Source of the DNA: CAZQFV01 sp964613665
GTDB taxonomy: Bacteria; Chloroflexota; Chloroflexia; DTKN01
Assembly (NCBI GenBank): GCA_964613665.1
Contig: CAZTIG010000014.1
Coordinates: 14,547-78,546, forward strand
Direction of reading: 5' to 3'
Length of the DNA stretch: 64,000 nucleotides
Under the pieces are notes generated by a model. It was not told where the DNA came from. It made no database searches and worked only from the letters and a program-made list of their open reading frames with translations. Shown here in pieces: positions 42,094 to 50,008 of this stretch; the first letter of the stretch is position 1, and every line of letters starts with the position of its first letter. The translations under genes and the position numbers were made by a program.

Positions 42094-42679
42094 CTATTCT
42101 CTATCCTGAATTAGCGGTACGTCACCGTGAACAGGATGCAGGCCGGCGGCCTGCGTAGAGGTCCGGCCGACGCCCTCGGCGGAGAGGACGATTGCGGCGC
42201 GGACCTCCCCACCGCGGGTGCGCACCCCGACGATCCGCCCCCTTTCGTCAATCGGTCCGGTGACCGCCTGCCCGTGCCGCAGCGTCGCCCCGGCAGCGTC
42301 GGCCTGGCCGGCCGGCAGGCAGAGCAGCGCGGCCTTGTCCACAATGGCCACGGGAAAATCGGCCCGGTCGGGAAAGTCGGCGACGATCGCGTGCCCGGCG
42401 GGGCTGACGTAGCGCTGGCGGGCCGGCCGGCCCATCACCAGCGGCGGAGGAATCAGCAGGTCCACCTCGGGGAACGCGAGTCCTGCGGGCGTATCTCGTC
42501 CGGCGAAAGCCCGGCACGTGAGCAATCGCCGCACTGCACGGGTGACCCAGGCCGCCCCGCCGGTCCAGCCGCTCCAGGAGCACGGTGTGCAGGCCCAGGC
42601 GCGCGGCGGCACGGGCCGCGCCCAGGCTGGCCGGCCCGCCGCCGATGATGGCGATGTCGTAGCGCTGCGTGCTGTTCAT
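42094..42679 (-). pseudogene. FAD-dependent oxidoreductase, frameshifted and 3'-truncated
   Basis: The N-terminus (MNSTQRYDIAIIGGGPASLG, ARLGLHTVLLERLDRRGG, GHPCSAAIAHVPGF) is a Rossmann FAD site of the geranylgeranyl reductase/halogenase class. Near 42500 the frame shifts: the continuation (GLAFPEVDLLIPPPLVMGRP, VDKAALLCLPAGQADAAGAT, VLSAEGVGRTSTQAAGL) lies in another frame and stops at 42094. The last half of a normal protein is missing. It retains a Pho-box promoter, so it was once phosphate-regulated. Confidence 0.7.
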
Positions 42680-42696
42680 ACCTGCCTCCACCAGCG

Positions 42697-42751
42697 ATTG
42701 TACGGCCCCGATGTTAACCCCTTGTTGAGGATCGTTTGAGGTTTCGCCAAC
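42697..42751 (-). promoter_or_regulatory. Pho-box array and -10 of the FAD oxidoreductase pseudogene
   Basis: Minus-strand 11-bp units GTTGGCGAAAC, CTCAAACGATC, CTCAACAAGGG, GTTAACATCGG (42751 to 42708) end 5 bp before TACAAT (42702-42697), 18 bp upstream of the ATG at 42679. Same spacing as the functional arrays. Confidence 0.6.
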
Positions 42752-42799
42752 AACCCAAAGAGCGCGCTGCAGGGCAAGAATCTGGTGGTTTCGGGCCTC

Positions 42800-42854
42800 G
42801 TTATCGCAGCCTTTACACCCGGTTAAAGAGATGTTAACAATCTCCAGGTACGAT
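42800..42854 (+). promoter_or_regulatory. Pho-box array and -10 of the solute-binding/VWA operon
   Basis: Plus-strand units GTTATCGCAGC, CTTTACACCCG, GTTAAAGAGAT, GTTAACAATCT (42800-42843), then TACGAT (42849-42854) 5 bp later, and GGAGGA before the ATG at 42881. No -35 hexamer, as expected for PhoB-activated promoters. Confidence 0.72.
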
Positions 42855-42880
42855 GGGCCCACAAGATCCGGAGGAAAGCT

Positions 42881-44065
42881 ATGCAACGGTTCAGATCGCT
42901 GCTCGTCGTCGGATACGCGCTGGTGAGCGTTGGGGTGCTCATGGCCGCCCTGCTCTTTCCAGCGTTCCGCGCCGTCGCCTACGCCCCGCTGCGCGAGCTC
43001 CTGGTGCCGCCGCCGGAGCCCGTGGTTGTTACCGTAGTCTATTCGACAGAAAAAGAAGCCTGGCTCGAAGAAATGGTCGCCGCCTTTGCGCGTACCCGGC
43101 CCATGGTGGATGGCCACCCAATACAGATCGAACTCCAGAAGATGGGCTCGCGCGAGATGTACCTGGACGTCCTGGAGGGCAAGCTCCAGCCCGACCTGAT
43201 GAGCCCAGCCAGCTCACTGCAGATAGCCATCCTGCAGGACCTTTCCAACGCACGGTACGGCCGGCCGCTCGTCCGTCAGTCGGCCTGCCAGACAGCGGTG
43301 CAGACGCCGCTCGTGCTGGTCGCCTGGAAAGACCGCGCCACGGCGCTGTGGGGCGCCGATCCCAACGGCAGCATGTGGAAACGCCTGCACGACGTCCTGG
43401 TGGACACCCACGGCTGGGCCACCTACGGCCACCCGGAATGGGGCTTTGTCAAGTACGGGCAGACCGACCCGTTAACGTCCAACAGCGGTTTCATGGCCAT
43501 CGTGCTGATGACCTATAACTACTTCGACAAGACCACCGGGCTCACCAACGCCGACCTCACCGACCCGGACTACCAGACCTGGTTCGTCGAGTTCCAGAAC
43601 GCGGCCGTGCGGCCCTTTGCCGTCAGCACCGGCCCGCTGATGCGCGACACCGTGGCCTTTGGCCCCAGCCAGTACAACATCGTCGCCGTGTACGAGGCTA
43701 CGGCCATCGAGAATATGGAGAACGCCGTCAACCGCTACGGCGAGCTGTACGTATACTATCCCCCCGCCACCGTCATGAGCGACCATCCCTTCTGCGTGTT
43801 GGAAGGCGACTGGGTGGAACCGCAGCGCGCCCGCGCCGCGGCGCTCTTTGTCGACTACCTGCGCAGCCGGCCGGCCCAGGAGGCCGCCCTGCGCTATGGC
43901 TTCCGCCCCGTGGACCCTGCCGTGCCCCTGGATGGGCCCGCCAGCCCCCTTACCCAGTACCAGGGCAACGGGCTGCGCCGGGACCTCCCGCCGCAGGTGG
44001 AACTGCCGGCCGGATCCGTCCTGGATGCGCTGCTGGACCTGTGGACCCGCCAGGTGCGGCCGTAA
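42881..44065 (+). CDS. substrate-binding-like membrane-anchored protein
   Basis: A 394-residue protein with an N-terminal anchor or signal (VVGYALVSVGVLMAALLFPAF). A periplasmic binding fold follows: VVVTVVYSTEKEAWLEEMVA, IQIELQKMGSREMYLDVLEG, LMSPASSLQIAILQDL, YGHPEWGFVKYGQTDPLTSN, and a lower lobe ending PAGSVLDALLDLWTRQV. It belongs with the extracellular SBP_bac_11-like proteins. The next gene is a paralogue carrying an added VWA domain. A Pho-box array precedes it. Its ligand is unknown; an oxyanion is possible (inference). Confidence 0.75.
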   Translation: MQRFRSLLVVGYALVSVGVLMAALLFPAFRAVAYAPLRELLVPPPEPVVVTVVYSTEKEAWLEEMVAAFARTRPMVDGHPIQIELQKMGSREMYLDVLEGKLQPDLMSPASSLQIAILQDLSNARYGRPLVRQSACQTAVQTPLVLVAWKDRATALWGADPNGSMWKRLHDVLVDTHGWATYGHPEWGFVKYGQTDPLTSNSGFMAIVLMTYNYFDKTTGLTNADLTDPDYQTWFVEFQNAAVRPFAVSTGPLMRDTVAFGPSQYNIVAVYEATAIENMENAVNRYGELYVYYPPATVMSDHPFCVLEGDWVEPQRARAAALFVDYLRSRPAQEAALRYGFRPVDPAVPLDGPASPLTQYQGNGLRRDLPPQVELPAGSVLDALLDLWTRQVRP

Positions 44066-44078
44066 CAAGGAGACTCCG

Positions 44079-45743
44079 ATGAAACGACCCCGTTCGCTGC
44101 TCCTGTTCCTCCTCCTCGTGCTGCTCGCCGGCTGCGGCGGCCCTGGCGACATCGTGGGTCCCAAGGTCACCGTCACCATCTACTATGGGTCGGAGAAGCA
44201 GGACTGGCTGGAGCCGCTGGTCGAGCAGTATAACAACGCCCGCCACAAGACCGCCTCCGGCGCGACCGTCGTCGTCGAGGTCACCCCAATGGGGTCGATC
44301 GAATCGCTACGCGCCATCCTCTCCGGGGAGATTCAACCCACGGTATGGAGCCCGGCCTCTTCGATCTATATCCCGACCGCCAATGCCGAGTGGCGCAAGA
44401 CCCACGCCGACGACCTGGTGGTCGGTGCCCCGGAAAAGTTGGTGCTGAGCCCGGTGGTCATCGCCATGTGGAAGCCGATGGCCGAGGCGCTGGGCTGGTC
44501 CGACGAGCCCCTCGGCTGGGCCGACATTGCCGCCCTGGCCAGCTCGGACGAGGGCTGGTCGGCCTACGGCTACCCCGAATGGGGCTCGTTCAAGTTCGGC
44601 CACACCCACCCCAACTTTAGCAACAGCGGCTTTATCTCCGTCCTCGCCGAGGCCTATGCCGGCACCGGCAAGATCCGCGACCTGACCCTCGCCGACCTGC
44701 CAGATCCCGAGCTGGTCGCCTTTATGGCGGCGGTGGAGAGCGGCGTCATCCACTATGGCAGCAGCACCGGCTTTTTCGCCGAGCGCATGTTCACGCGTGG
44801 CCCCTCGTACCTCAGCGCTGCCGTGCTCTATGAGAACCTGGTGGTGGCGCAGGAGAGCAAGCGGCTGGCCGGCCAGAGCAACCAGGGGCCGGTGGTGGCC
44901 ATCTACCCCAAGGAGGGCACCTTCTGGAGCGACCACCCCTACGTCGTCCTCAACGCCCCCTGGGTCACCACGGAGCAGCGCGAAGCGGCCGAGGACTTTC
45001 AGGCCTTTTTGCTCGACCGGCCGCAGCAGCTCAAGGCCATCGAGCTGGGGTTCCGCCCCTCCGACGTCAGCATCCCCCTCGCCGCCCCCCTGGACGCCGA
45101 CCACGGCGTGGACCCCGCCCAGCCGCAGACGGTGCTGGAAGCGCCCACCGCCGACGTCCTCGCCGCGGTGCTCGACCTCTGGCAGCAGGTCAAGAAACCG
45201 GTGGACCTGATCGTGCTCATCGACGTCTCCGGCAGCATGGCGGGAGAAAAGATCGCCGCCGCCCGGGCCAGCCTGCTCGAGTTCGTCGAGCAACTGGACG
45301 ACCGCGACCGGCTGGAGGTCCTTGTCTTTTCCGACGACGTCCTCATCCTGACCCCGCTCACGGAGCTCGGTCCCAAGCGCCGGGACGTGCTGCGGCGCAT
45401 CTCCGGCATCATCGAAGGAGGCAGCACCCGCCTCTACGACGCCACCCTGACGGCCCTCGACGCGCTGCAGCAGAACGGCGATCCTCAGCACATCCGGGCC
45501 GTCGTCGTGCTCAGCGACGGCATGGACACCCAGTCCACCACCACCTTGGACGACGTGCTGGCCGGCGTCGGCCAGGTGAGCGAAGAAGGCGGCACCTCGA
45601 TCAAGCTCTTTACCATCGCCTTTGGGAACGACGCCGACAAGAACGTGCTGCGGCAGATGGCCGAGACGACCGGCGGCAAGCTCTACTCCGGCGACCCGAA
45701 AACGATCCGCCAGATCTATGCCGAAATTGCGACTTTTTTCTAG
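44079..45743 (+). CDS. solute-binding/VWA-domain lipoprotein
   Basis: A 554-residue lipoprotein (SLLLFLLLVLLAGC, Cys about 19). Residues about 30-365 are a binding fold paralogous to the preceding gene (VTIYYGSEKQDWLEPLVEQY, TVWSPASSIYI, YGYPEWGSFKFGHTHPNFSN). Residues about 375-554 are a von Willebrand A domain with a full MIDAS (LIVLIDVSGSMAGEK, then Thr in STRLYDATL and VVVLSDGMDT). The fusion implies that ligand binding is tied to metal-dependent protein contact outside the cell. It starts 13 bp after the upstream gene. Confidence 0.82.
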   Translation: MKRPRSLLLFLLLVLLAGCGGPGDIVGPKVTVTIYYGSEKQDWLEPLVEQYNNARHKTASGATVVVEVTPMGSIESLRAILSGEIQPTVWSPASSIYIPTANAEWRKTHADDLVVGAPEKLVLSPVVIAMWKPMAEALGWSDEPLGWADIAALASSDEGWSAYGYPEWGSFKFGHTHPNFSNSGFISVLAEAYAGTGKIRDLTLADLPDPELVAFMAAVESGVIHYGSSTGFFAERMFTRGPSYLSAAVLYENLVVAQESKRLAGQSNQGPVVAIYPKEGTFWSDHPYVVLNAPWVTTEQREAAEDFQAFLLDRPQQLKAIELGFRPSDVSIPLAAPLDADHGVDPAQPQTVLEAPTADVLAAVLDLWQQVKKPVDLIVLIDVSGSMAGEKIAAARASLLEFVEQLDDRDRLEVLVFSDDVLILTPLTELGPKRRDVLRRISGIIEGGSTRLYDATLTALDALQQNGDPQHIRAVVVLSDGMDTQSTTTLDDVLAGVGQVSEEGGTSIKLFTIAFGNDADKNVLRQMAETTGGKLYSGDPKTIRQIYAEIATFF

Positions 45744-45752
45744 GAGTGGGGG

Positions 45753-46472
45753 ATGCGCCTTCCCGTCCGTTTTGCCCTGACACAGCCGTTGAACCTGTTG
45801 GCCCTCTTCCTGGCCCTGCTGGTCGGGTTGTTCGCCGCCTGGTGGCTGGGACTGGCCGGCCTCGTCCTCTACGGCCTGCTCGTCTATCTGACCGCGCGCG
45901 ACCCTGCCGTCCGGGCGCGCCAGTCGCTGCGCCAGCGCGCCCCGCTGGCCCGGCGCTTTGACGGCCCCTTCGACCAGGTCGCGCGGGTCCAGGTTCACCT
46001 CTACAACGCTCTCGCCCAGAGCTCGCCGCGTATGCGCGACATGCTCCAGCCGGTGCAGGCGGCGGTGGGTGACCTGGTGGAAGAGGCGTACCGCATCGGC
46101 GTGCAGGTAAGCGTGCTGGAGAACTACCGCCAGGTTTCGCTGGCCCGCGACGACCCCAGCAAGGCGCTGGCCGCGGTCGAGCGCAAGATCGAAGCCGCCG
46201 CCGACCCCGTGGTGCGCTTCCAGTACGAAGAGTCTCGCCGATCCCAGGAGGAGCGGTCGGCCAGACTGGAGGAGGTCAACCGCCAGCTGGAGCGCACCGA
46301 AGCCCTCTACGCCAGCCTGACCAGCGCGTTGGAGGGCACGCTGGCCGAGGTCATCCGCGTCCAGGCGCTCAGCCCGGAGCAGGTCCAGGGGCGCGTGCCC
46401 GACCTGGTGCACGACCTGGAGCAGCGGCGCGCGCAATTGCGCGAGTTTGCGAATCGGTTAGGAGAGCTATGA
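45753..46472 (+). CDS. membrane-anchored coiled-coil protein of the phosphate operon
   Basis: A 239-residue protein: N-terminal double helix (LNLLALFLALLVGLFAAWWL, GLVLYGLLVYLTARDP), then 170 residues of predicted coiled coil (SSPRMRDMLQPVQAAVGDLV, YEESRRSQEERSARLEEVNR). No family is certain; the gene order (binding protein, VWA protein, coiled coil) recalls XpaC/TelA-type clusters. A truncated paralogue lies at 54470-54832. It sits 9 bp after the VWA gene, so it is probably part of the same complex. Confidence 0.65.
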   Translation: MRLPVRFALTQPLNLLALFLALLVGLFAAWWLGLAGLVLYGLLVYLTARDPAVRARQSLRQRAPLARRFDGPFDQVARVQVHLYNALAQSSPRMRDMLQPVQAAVGDLVEEAYRIGVQVSVLENYRQVSLARDDPSKALAAVERKIEAAADPVVRFQYEESRRSQEERSARLEEVNRQLERTEALYASLTSALEGTLAEVIRVQALSPEQVQGRVPDLVHDLEQRRAQLREFANRLGEL

Positions 46473-46485
46473 ACAGAGGTGAACC

Positions 46486-46917
46486 ATGATCAAAACCAAC
46501 GTGCTGTTCCTCTGCACCGGCAATTCGGCCCGCAGCCAGATGGCCGAGGCCTTTCTGCGCGCCTATGCCGGCGATCGCTTCAATGCCTACAGCGCCGGCC
46601 TGACCCCGCGGGGCATCCACCCCCTCACGATCGAGGTGATGCGCGAGGCCGGCCTGGATATCGGCGCGCAGCGTTCCAAGGACCTGAGCGAGTACATGGG
46701 CCGGATGCACTTTGGCTTCCTGATCACGGTGTGCGCGAGGGCCGAGGAGCAGTGTCCCAGGGCCTTTCCGGGAGTGGGGCAGCGCCTGCACTGGGACATC
46801 CCGGACCCGGCGGCGTTCGCGGGCCCGCCGGAAGAGATGCTGCCGTACTTTCGCCAGGTTCGCGACCTGGTGGATCGCCATATCCGGGAGTGGTTGGCGG
46901 AGCAAGGGGTTCAGTAG
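46486..46917 (+). CDS. arsC: arsenate reductase/low-molecular-weight phosphatase family, ArsC (thioredoxin type)
   Basis: A 143-residue LMW-PTP fold: P-loop VLFLCTGNSARSQMAEAFLR with the CxxxxxR(S) motif, SAGLTPRGIHPLTIEVM and the DIPDPAAFAGP Asp loop. Redox Cys that serve in ArsC proteins (Cys82 and Cys89-like, in TVCARAEEQCP) are present. Last gene of the Pho-regulated operon; reduction of arsenate taken up by phosphate systems is the likely role. Confidence 0.82.
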   Translation: MIKTNVLFLCTGNSARSQMAEAFLRAYAGDRFNAYSAGLTPRGIHPLTIEVMREAGLDIGAQRSKDLSEYMGRMHFGFLITVCARAEEQCPRAFPGVGQRLHWDIPDPAAFAGPPEEMLPYFRQVRDLVDRHIREWLAEQGVQ

Positions 46918-46940
46918 GGGCGACGCATGCGTCGTCCCTA
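46915..46940. repeat. 26-bp palindrome (TAGGGG...CCCTA class)
   Basis: TAGGGGCGACGCA and TGCGTCGTCCCTA form a hairpin at the very end of the arsC gene, starting with its stop codon. Likely a transcription end for the plus-strand operon and a member of the repeat family at 7233, 22180 and 50980. Confidence 0.7.
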
Positions 46941-47006
46941 TCATGGGCGGCAAACGGGGCCGACCAGAGTCACCGGGTCAGGCCCCGGCCCACGTCCTGG
47001 GACCGA

Positions 47007-47690
47007 TCACCCGACAATGCCACAGATTCCCTCTTCTCGGGTGTCCATCTCATTCATCTGTCCCGTCTCCGTAAAGACTACCCGCTCGCAGATATTGGTC
47101 ACCCGGTCCGCGGCGCGCTCCAGGTTGTGGGCCACCCAGAGGAGGTGCGTCGCCCGGTCGATGGTCGTCGGGTCGGCGATGATGACGTCGAGCAGTTCGT
47201 GATAGACCTGGTTGTAGAGGGCATCGATCTCGTCGTCCTGGGGGGGGATCGCGCGCGCCAGGTCGATGTCGCGCCGCACAAAGGCATCCAGGGCCTGGTG
47301 GAGCATGTCCCGCGCCCTGTCGGCCATCTTGGGGATGTCGATCAAGGGTTTGATCGGCGGCGTGTCCCCGATTGTCAAACAGATGTGGGCGATGCCCTTG
47401 GCATAGTCGCCGATGCGCTCCAGCTCGGTGCATATCTCGAGCACTGCGGCGATGACGCGCAGGTCGCCGGCGATGGGCTGCTGGGTGGCGATCAGGACCA
47501 GCGCCTCGGACTCGATGGCAAAGCGCCGTTCGTTGATCTGGCAGTCCTCCGCGATGAGCCGCTGGGCCCCCGCCAGGTCCTGCCGGAGGAGAATCTCGAC
47601 CGAACGGGCCAGTGCTTCCTCCACCATGCTGCCCAGACTCACCATCTCATCTTGCAGACCCCGCAGTTCCTTTTCGAATGTTTCCCGCAT
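47007..47690 (-). CDS. phoU: phosphate signalling protein PhoU
   Basis: A 227-residue all-helical protein of two PhoU repeats: FEKELRGLQDEMVSLGSMVE, with the metal-binding ERIGDYAKGIA motif in the first and LERAADRVTNICE in the second. ATG 47690 is chosen after GGAGACAC. PhoU links Pst transport to PhoR kinase activity. It is the promoter-distal gene of the pst cluster. Confidence 0.93.
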   Translation of the reverse strand: MRETFEKELRGLQDEMVSLGSMVEEALARSVEILLRQDLAGAQRLIAEDCQINERRFAIESEALVLIATQQPIAGDLRVIAAVLEICTELERIGDYAKGIAHICLTIGDTPPIKPLIDIPKMADRARDMLHQALDAFVRRDIDLARAIPPQDDEIDALYNQVYHELLDVIIADPTTIDRATHLLWVAHNLERAADRVTNICERVVFTETGQMNEMDTREEGICGIVG

Positions 47691-47721
47691 GGTTGTGTCT
47701 CCGTATTCCTTTCGCCGCACT

Positions 47722-48177
47722 CTACAGTTTCAGCAGCGGCTCGTCCGTCGTTTTCGTGTCGACCTGCCCGAGGTAGCCCAGCACCTCTTCGCGGATGGCG
47801 TCGCGCACCTGGCGAAAGACGGCCACGCGTTCTTCCTCTGTGCCCGTGGCCGCCGCCGGGTCGGGGAAGCCGATGTGCACCTGCCGGCCGCGCCCCAGCC
47901 AGAACGGGCACTGCGCCGCGGCGCTGTCGCAGAGGGTGATGACCTGGTCGAAATCCTGGCCGCGAAAGACTTCCACCGGTTTGGGCCGCTGCGCGCGGAT
48001 GTCAAGACCCAGCTCGGCCAAGACCCGCACCGCCAATGGGTGCACGGCCGCCGCAGGGACGGTGCCGGCCGAATGGGCTTCCCACGTCGCGCCCAGGAAA
48101 TGGTTGGTCAGCGCCTCGGCCATCTGGCTGCGGGCCGAGTTGCCGGTGCAGAGGAAGAGGACCCGTCGTTTGGTCAT
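47722..48177 (-). CDS. arsC: arsenate reductase/LMW-PTP family, ArsC (second copy)
   Basis: A 151-residue LMW-PTP fold: VLFLCTGNSARSQMAEALTN, SAGTVPAAAVHPLAVRVL, Cys in VITLCDSAAAQCPFW (redox Cys pair), FPDPAAATG and a longer C-terminal helix. This is the thioredoxin-coupled ArsC class. It lies between pstB and phoU, so arsenate detoxification is built into the phosphate operon. Confidence 0.87.
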   Translation of the reverse strand: MTKRRVLFLCTGNSARSQMAEALTNHFLGATWEAHSAGTVPAAAVHPLAVRVLAELGLDIRAQRPKPVEVFRGQDFDQVITLCDSAAAQCPFWLGRGRQVHIGFPDPAAATGTEEERVAVFRQVRDAIREEVLGYLGQVDTKTTDEPLLKL

Positions 48178-48199
48178 GTCGCACATCCTTGGGTGATCG

Positions 48200-48270
48200 G
48201 GTATCGGTGACCGGTTATTGGGGAAACCATTTCTGGGAAACGATCCCCGATAACCGATAACCAATCACCG
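48200..48270. repeat. inverted repeat of GGTTAT/ATAACC type
   Basis: TATCGGTGACCGGTTATTGG faces ATAACCGATAACCAATCACC, forming a long imperfect hairpin between pstB and arsC2. It looks like a dispersed non-coding repeat. Confidence 0.5.
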
Positions 48271-48272
48271 AC

Positions 48273-49046
48273 TTATCCGAACCTGCCCGTGATATAGTCC
48301 TCCGTCCGCTTGTCCTTCGGCGTCGTAAAGAGCTCGCGCGTCGGCCCGAATTCGACCAGCATCCCGGCACGCGCCTCGTCCATCATGAAGAAGGCGGTAT
48401 AGTCCGAGGCCCGCGCGGCCTGCTGCATGTTGTGGGTGACGATGACGATGGTGTACTTGAGCTTCAACGTCTGGATCAGCTCCTCGATCTTGAGCGTCGC
48501 GATCGGATCCAGTGCCGAGGCCGGCTCGTCCATCAACAGGACCTCGGGCTCCACAGCCAGCGCGCGGGCGATGCACAGGCGCTGCTGCTGCCCGCCGGAG
48601 AGGGCCAGACCCGACTTGCGCAGGTCGTCCTTGACCTCGTCCCACAGGGCGGCGTCGCGCAGGCTGCGCTCCACGATCTCGGCGAGCTTGTCACGATCTT
48701 TCAGCCCGTGGGCGCGGGGGCCATAGGCCACGTTGTCGTAGATCGTCTTCGGAAAGGGGTTGGGCCGCTGAAAGACCATCCCTACCCGCCGGCGCAGCTC
48801 GACGACGTCGGTCGAAAGGATGTCCTGGTCGTCCAGCCGTACCTGCCCGTCCACGCGCACGTTGGCGATCAGGTCGTTCATGCGGTTGAAGGTGCGCAGG
48901 AAGGTGCTCTTGCCGCAGCCGGAGGGGCCGATGATGGCCGTGATGCGGTTGGCCGGAATCTGGACACTGACCTCGCGCAGCGCGCGAAAGCTGCCGTAGT
49001 AGAGATTGTAGCGGTCGACGGTGATCTTGGTCTTGAAGGGTTCCAT
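48273..49046 (-). CDS. pstB: phosphate ABC transporter ATP-binding protein PstB
   Basis: A 257-residue ATPase with Walker A (AIIGPSGCGKSTFLRTFNRM), the phosphate-type Q-loop (VGMVFQRPNPFPKTIYDNVA), signature (LALSGGQQQRLCIARALA), Walker B (VLLMDEPASALDP) and H-loop (TIVIVTHNMQQAARASD). These are diagnostic for PstB. It starts 2 bases after the pstA stop. Confidence 0.97.
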   Translation of the reverse strand: MEPFKTKITVDRYNLYYGSFRALREVSVQIPANRITAIIGPSGCGKSTFLRTFNRMNDLIANVRVDGQVRLDDQDILSTDVVELRRRVGMVFQRPNPFPKTIYDNVAYGPRAHGLKDRDKLAEIVERSLRDAALWDEVKDDLRKSGLALSGGQQQRLCIARALAVEPEVLLMDEPASALDPIATLKIEELIQTLKLKYTIVIVTHNMQQAARASDYTAFFMMDEARAGMLVEFGPTRELFTTPKDKRTEDYITGRFG

Positions 49047-49048
49047 CT

Positions 49049-50008
49049 CTATCCTCTTGCTCTTGTGGTCAGGCGGCGCGAGATCATGTTAATGGTCAGG
49101 TTGATCAGAATGGTGCTGATGATCAGGATAACGCCGGTGGCCATGGCCTTTTCAAAGGCATTGGTGTCCGTGGCTAGGTAGAACAGGTGCAGCGCCATCG
49201 TGCGCCCGGGGTCGAGCAGCGAGGCCGGCATGTTGTAGCTTCCCCCCAGTGTCACGTAAAAGACCGCCGTTTCGCTGATGATGCGGCCCACGCTGAGCAC
49301 GATGCCGGTGATGATGCCGGGCAGCGCCGTGGGCAGGACGACGTTCCAGATCGTTTGCCACTTGGTCGCGCCCAGCGCCAGGCTGCCCTCGCGGTAGGAG
49401 CGGGGCACGGTGTAGAGCGTTTCTTCCGTGGTCCGGATGATGACCGGCAGGATGAGGCACGCCCCGGCCAGCGCCCCGGAGAGGATGGAAAAGCCAAAGT
49501 GCATGACCACGACGAACAGGGCGTAGCCAAAGAGCCCAAAGATGATCGAGGGCACGCCGGCCAGCGTCTCGACCCCGGTCCGGGCGACGCCGACCAGGAA
49601 GGGAATTACCCCCCGGGCGCCGCGGTGCTCGGCGGCGTACTCGGCCAGGTAGACGGCCGCGCCCACCCCCAGCGGGCCGGCGATAAGGATTGTCACTACG
49701 ACCAGGAGGAGGGTGGTGCCGATGGTCGTGGATATCCCACCCTCGCCGGACAGTCCCCCGCGCGGCGGCGTGGTCAGGAAGGCGAGGTCGATCTGGCCCA
49801 CCCCGCGCACGCAGACAAAGATCACGATGACCGATAGTGCGGCGATCGTGACCAGTCCGGTCAGCCAGAGCAGGCCAAAAGCCCCCCCCTGCGCACGGCG
49901 CCGGCCGGCCAGGCTGGAGCGTTTCCAGGTCGTCGCCCGGTCCTGCGGTTCTGTTTCCTGCGGCGCTTCCACCAGGGCAGCGCCCGGCGCGATTTCGGTC
50001 GGGTTCAT
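49049..50008 (-). CDS. pstA: phosphate ABC transporter permease PstA
   Basis: A 319-residue permease: helix 1 (LLWLTGLVTIAALSVIVIFV), PPRGGLSGEGGISTTIGTTLLL typical of PstA, VETLAGVPSIIFGLFGYALF, EAA loop (SYREGSLALGATKWQTIWNVVLPTALPGI) and ISETAVFYVTLGGS. Its ATG overlaps the pstC stop (ATGA), so both permeases are co-translated. Confidence 0.95.
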   Translation of the reverse strand: MNPTEIAPGAALVEAPQETEPQDRATTWKRSSLAGRRRAQGGAFGLLWLTGLVTIAALSVIVIFVCVRGVGQIDLAFLTTPPRGGLSGEGGISTTIGTTLLLVVVTILIAGPLGVGAAVYLAEYAAEHRGARGVIPFLVGVARTGVETLAGVPSIIFGLFGYALFVVVMHFGFSILSGALAGACLILPVIIRTTEETLYTVPRSYREGSLALGATKWQTIWNVVLPTALPGIITGIVLSVGRIISETAVFYVTLGGSYNMPASLLDPGRTMALHLFYLATDTNAFEKAMATGVILIISTILINLTINMISRRLTTRARG

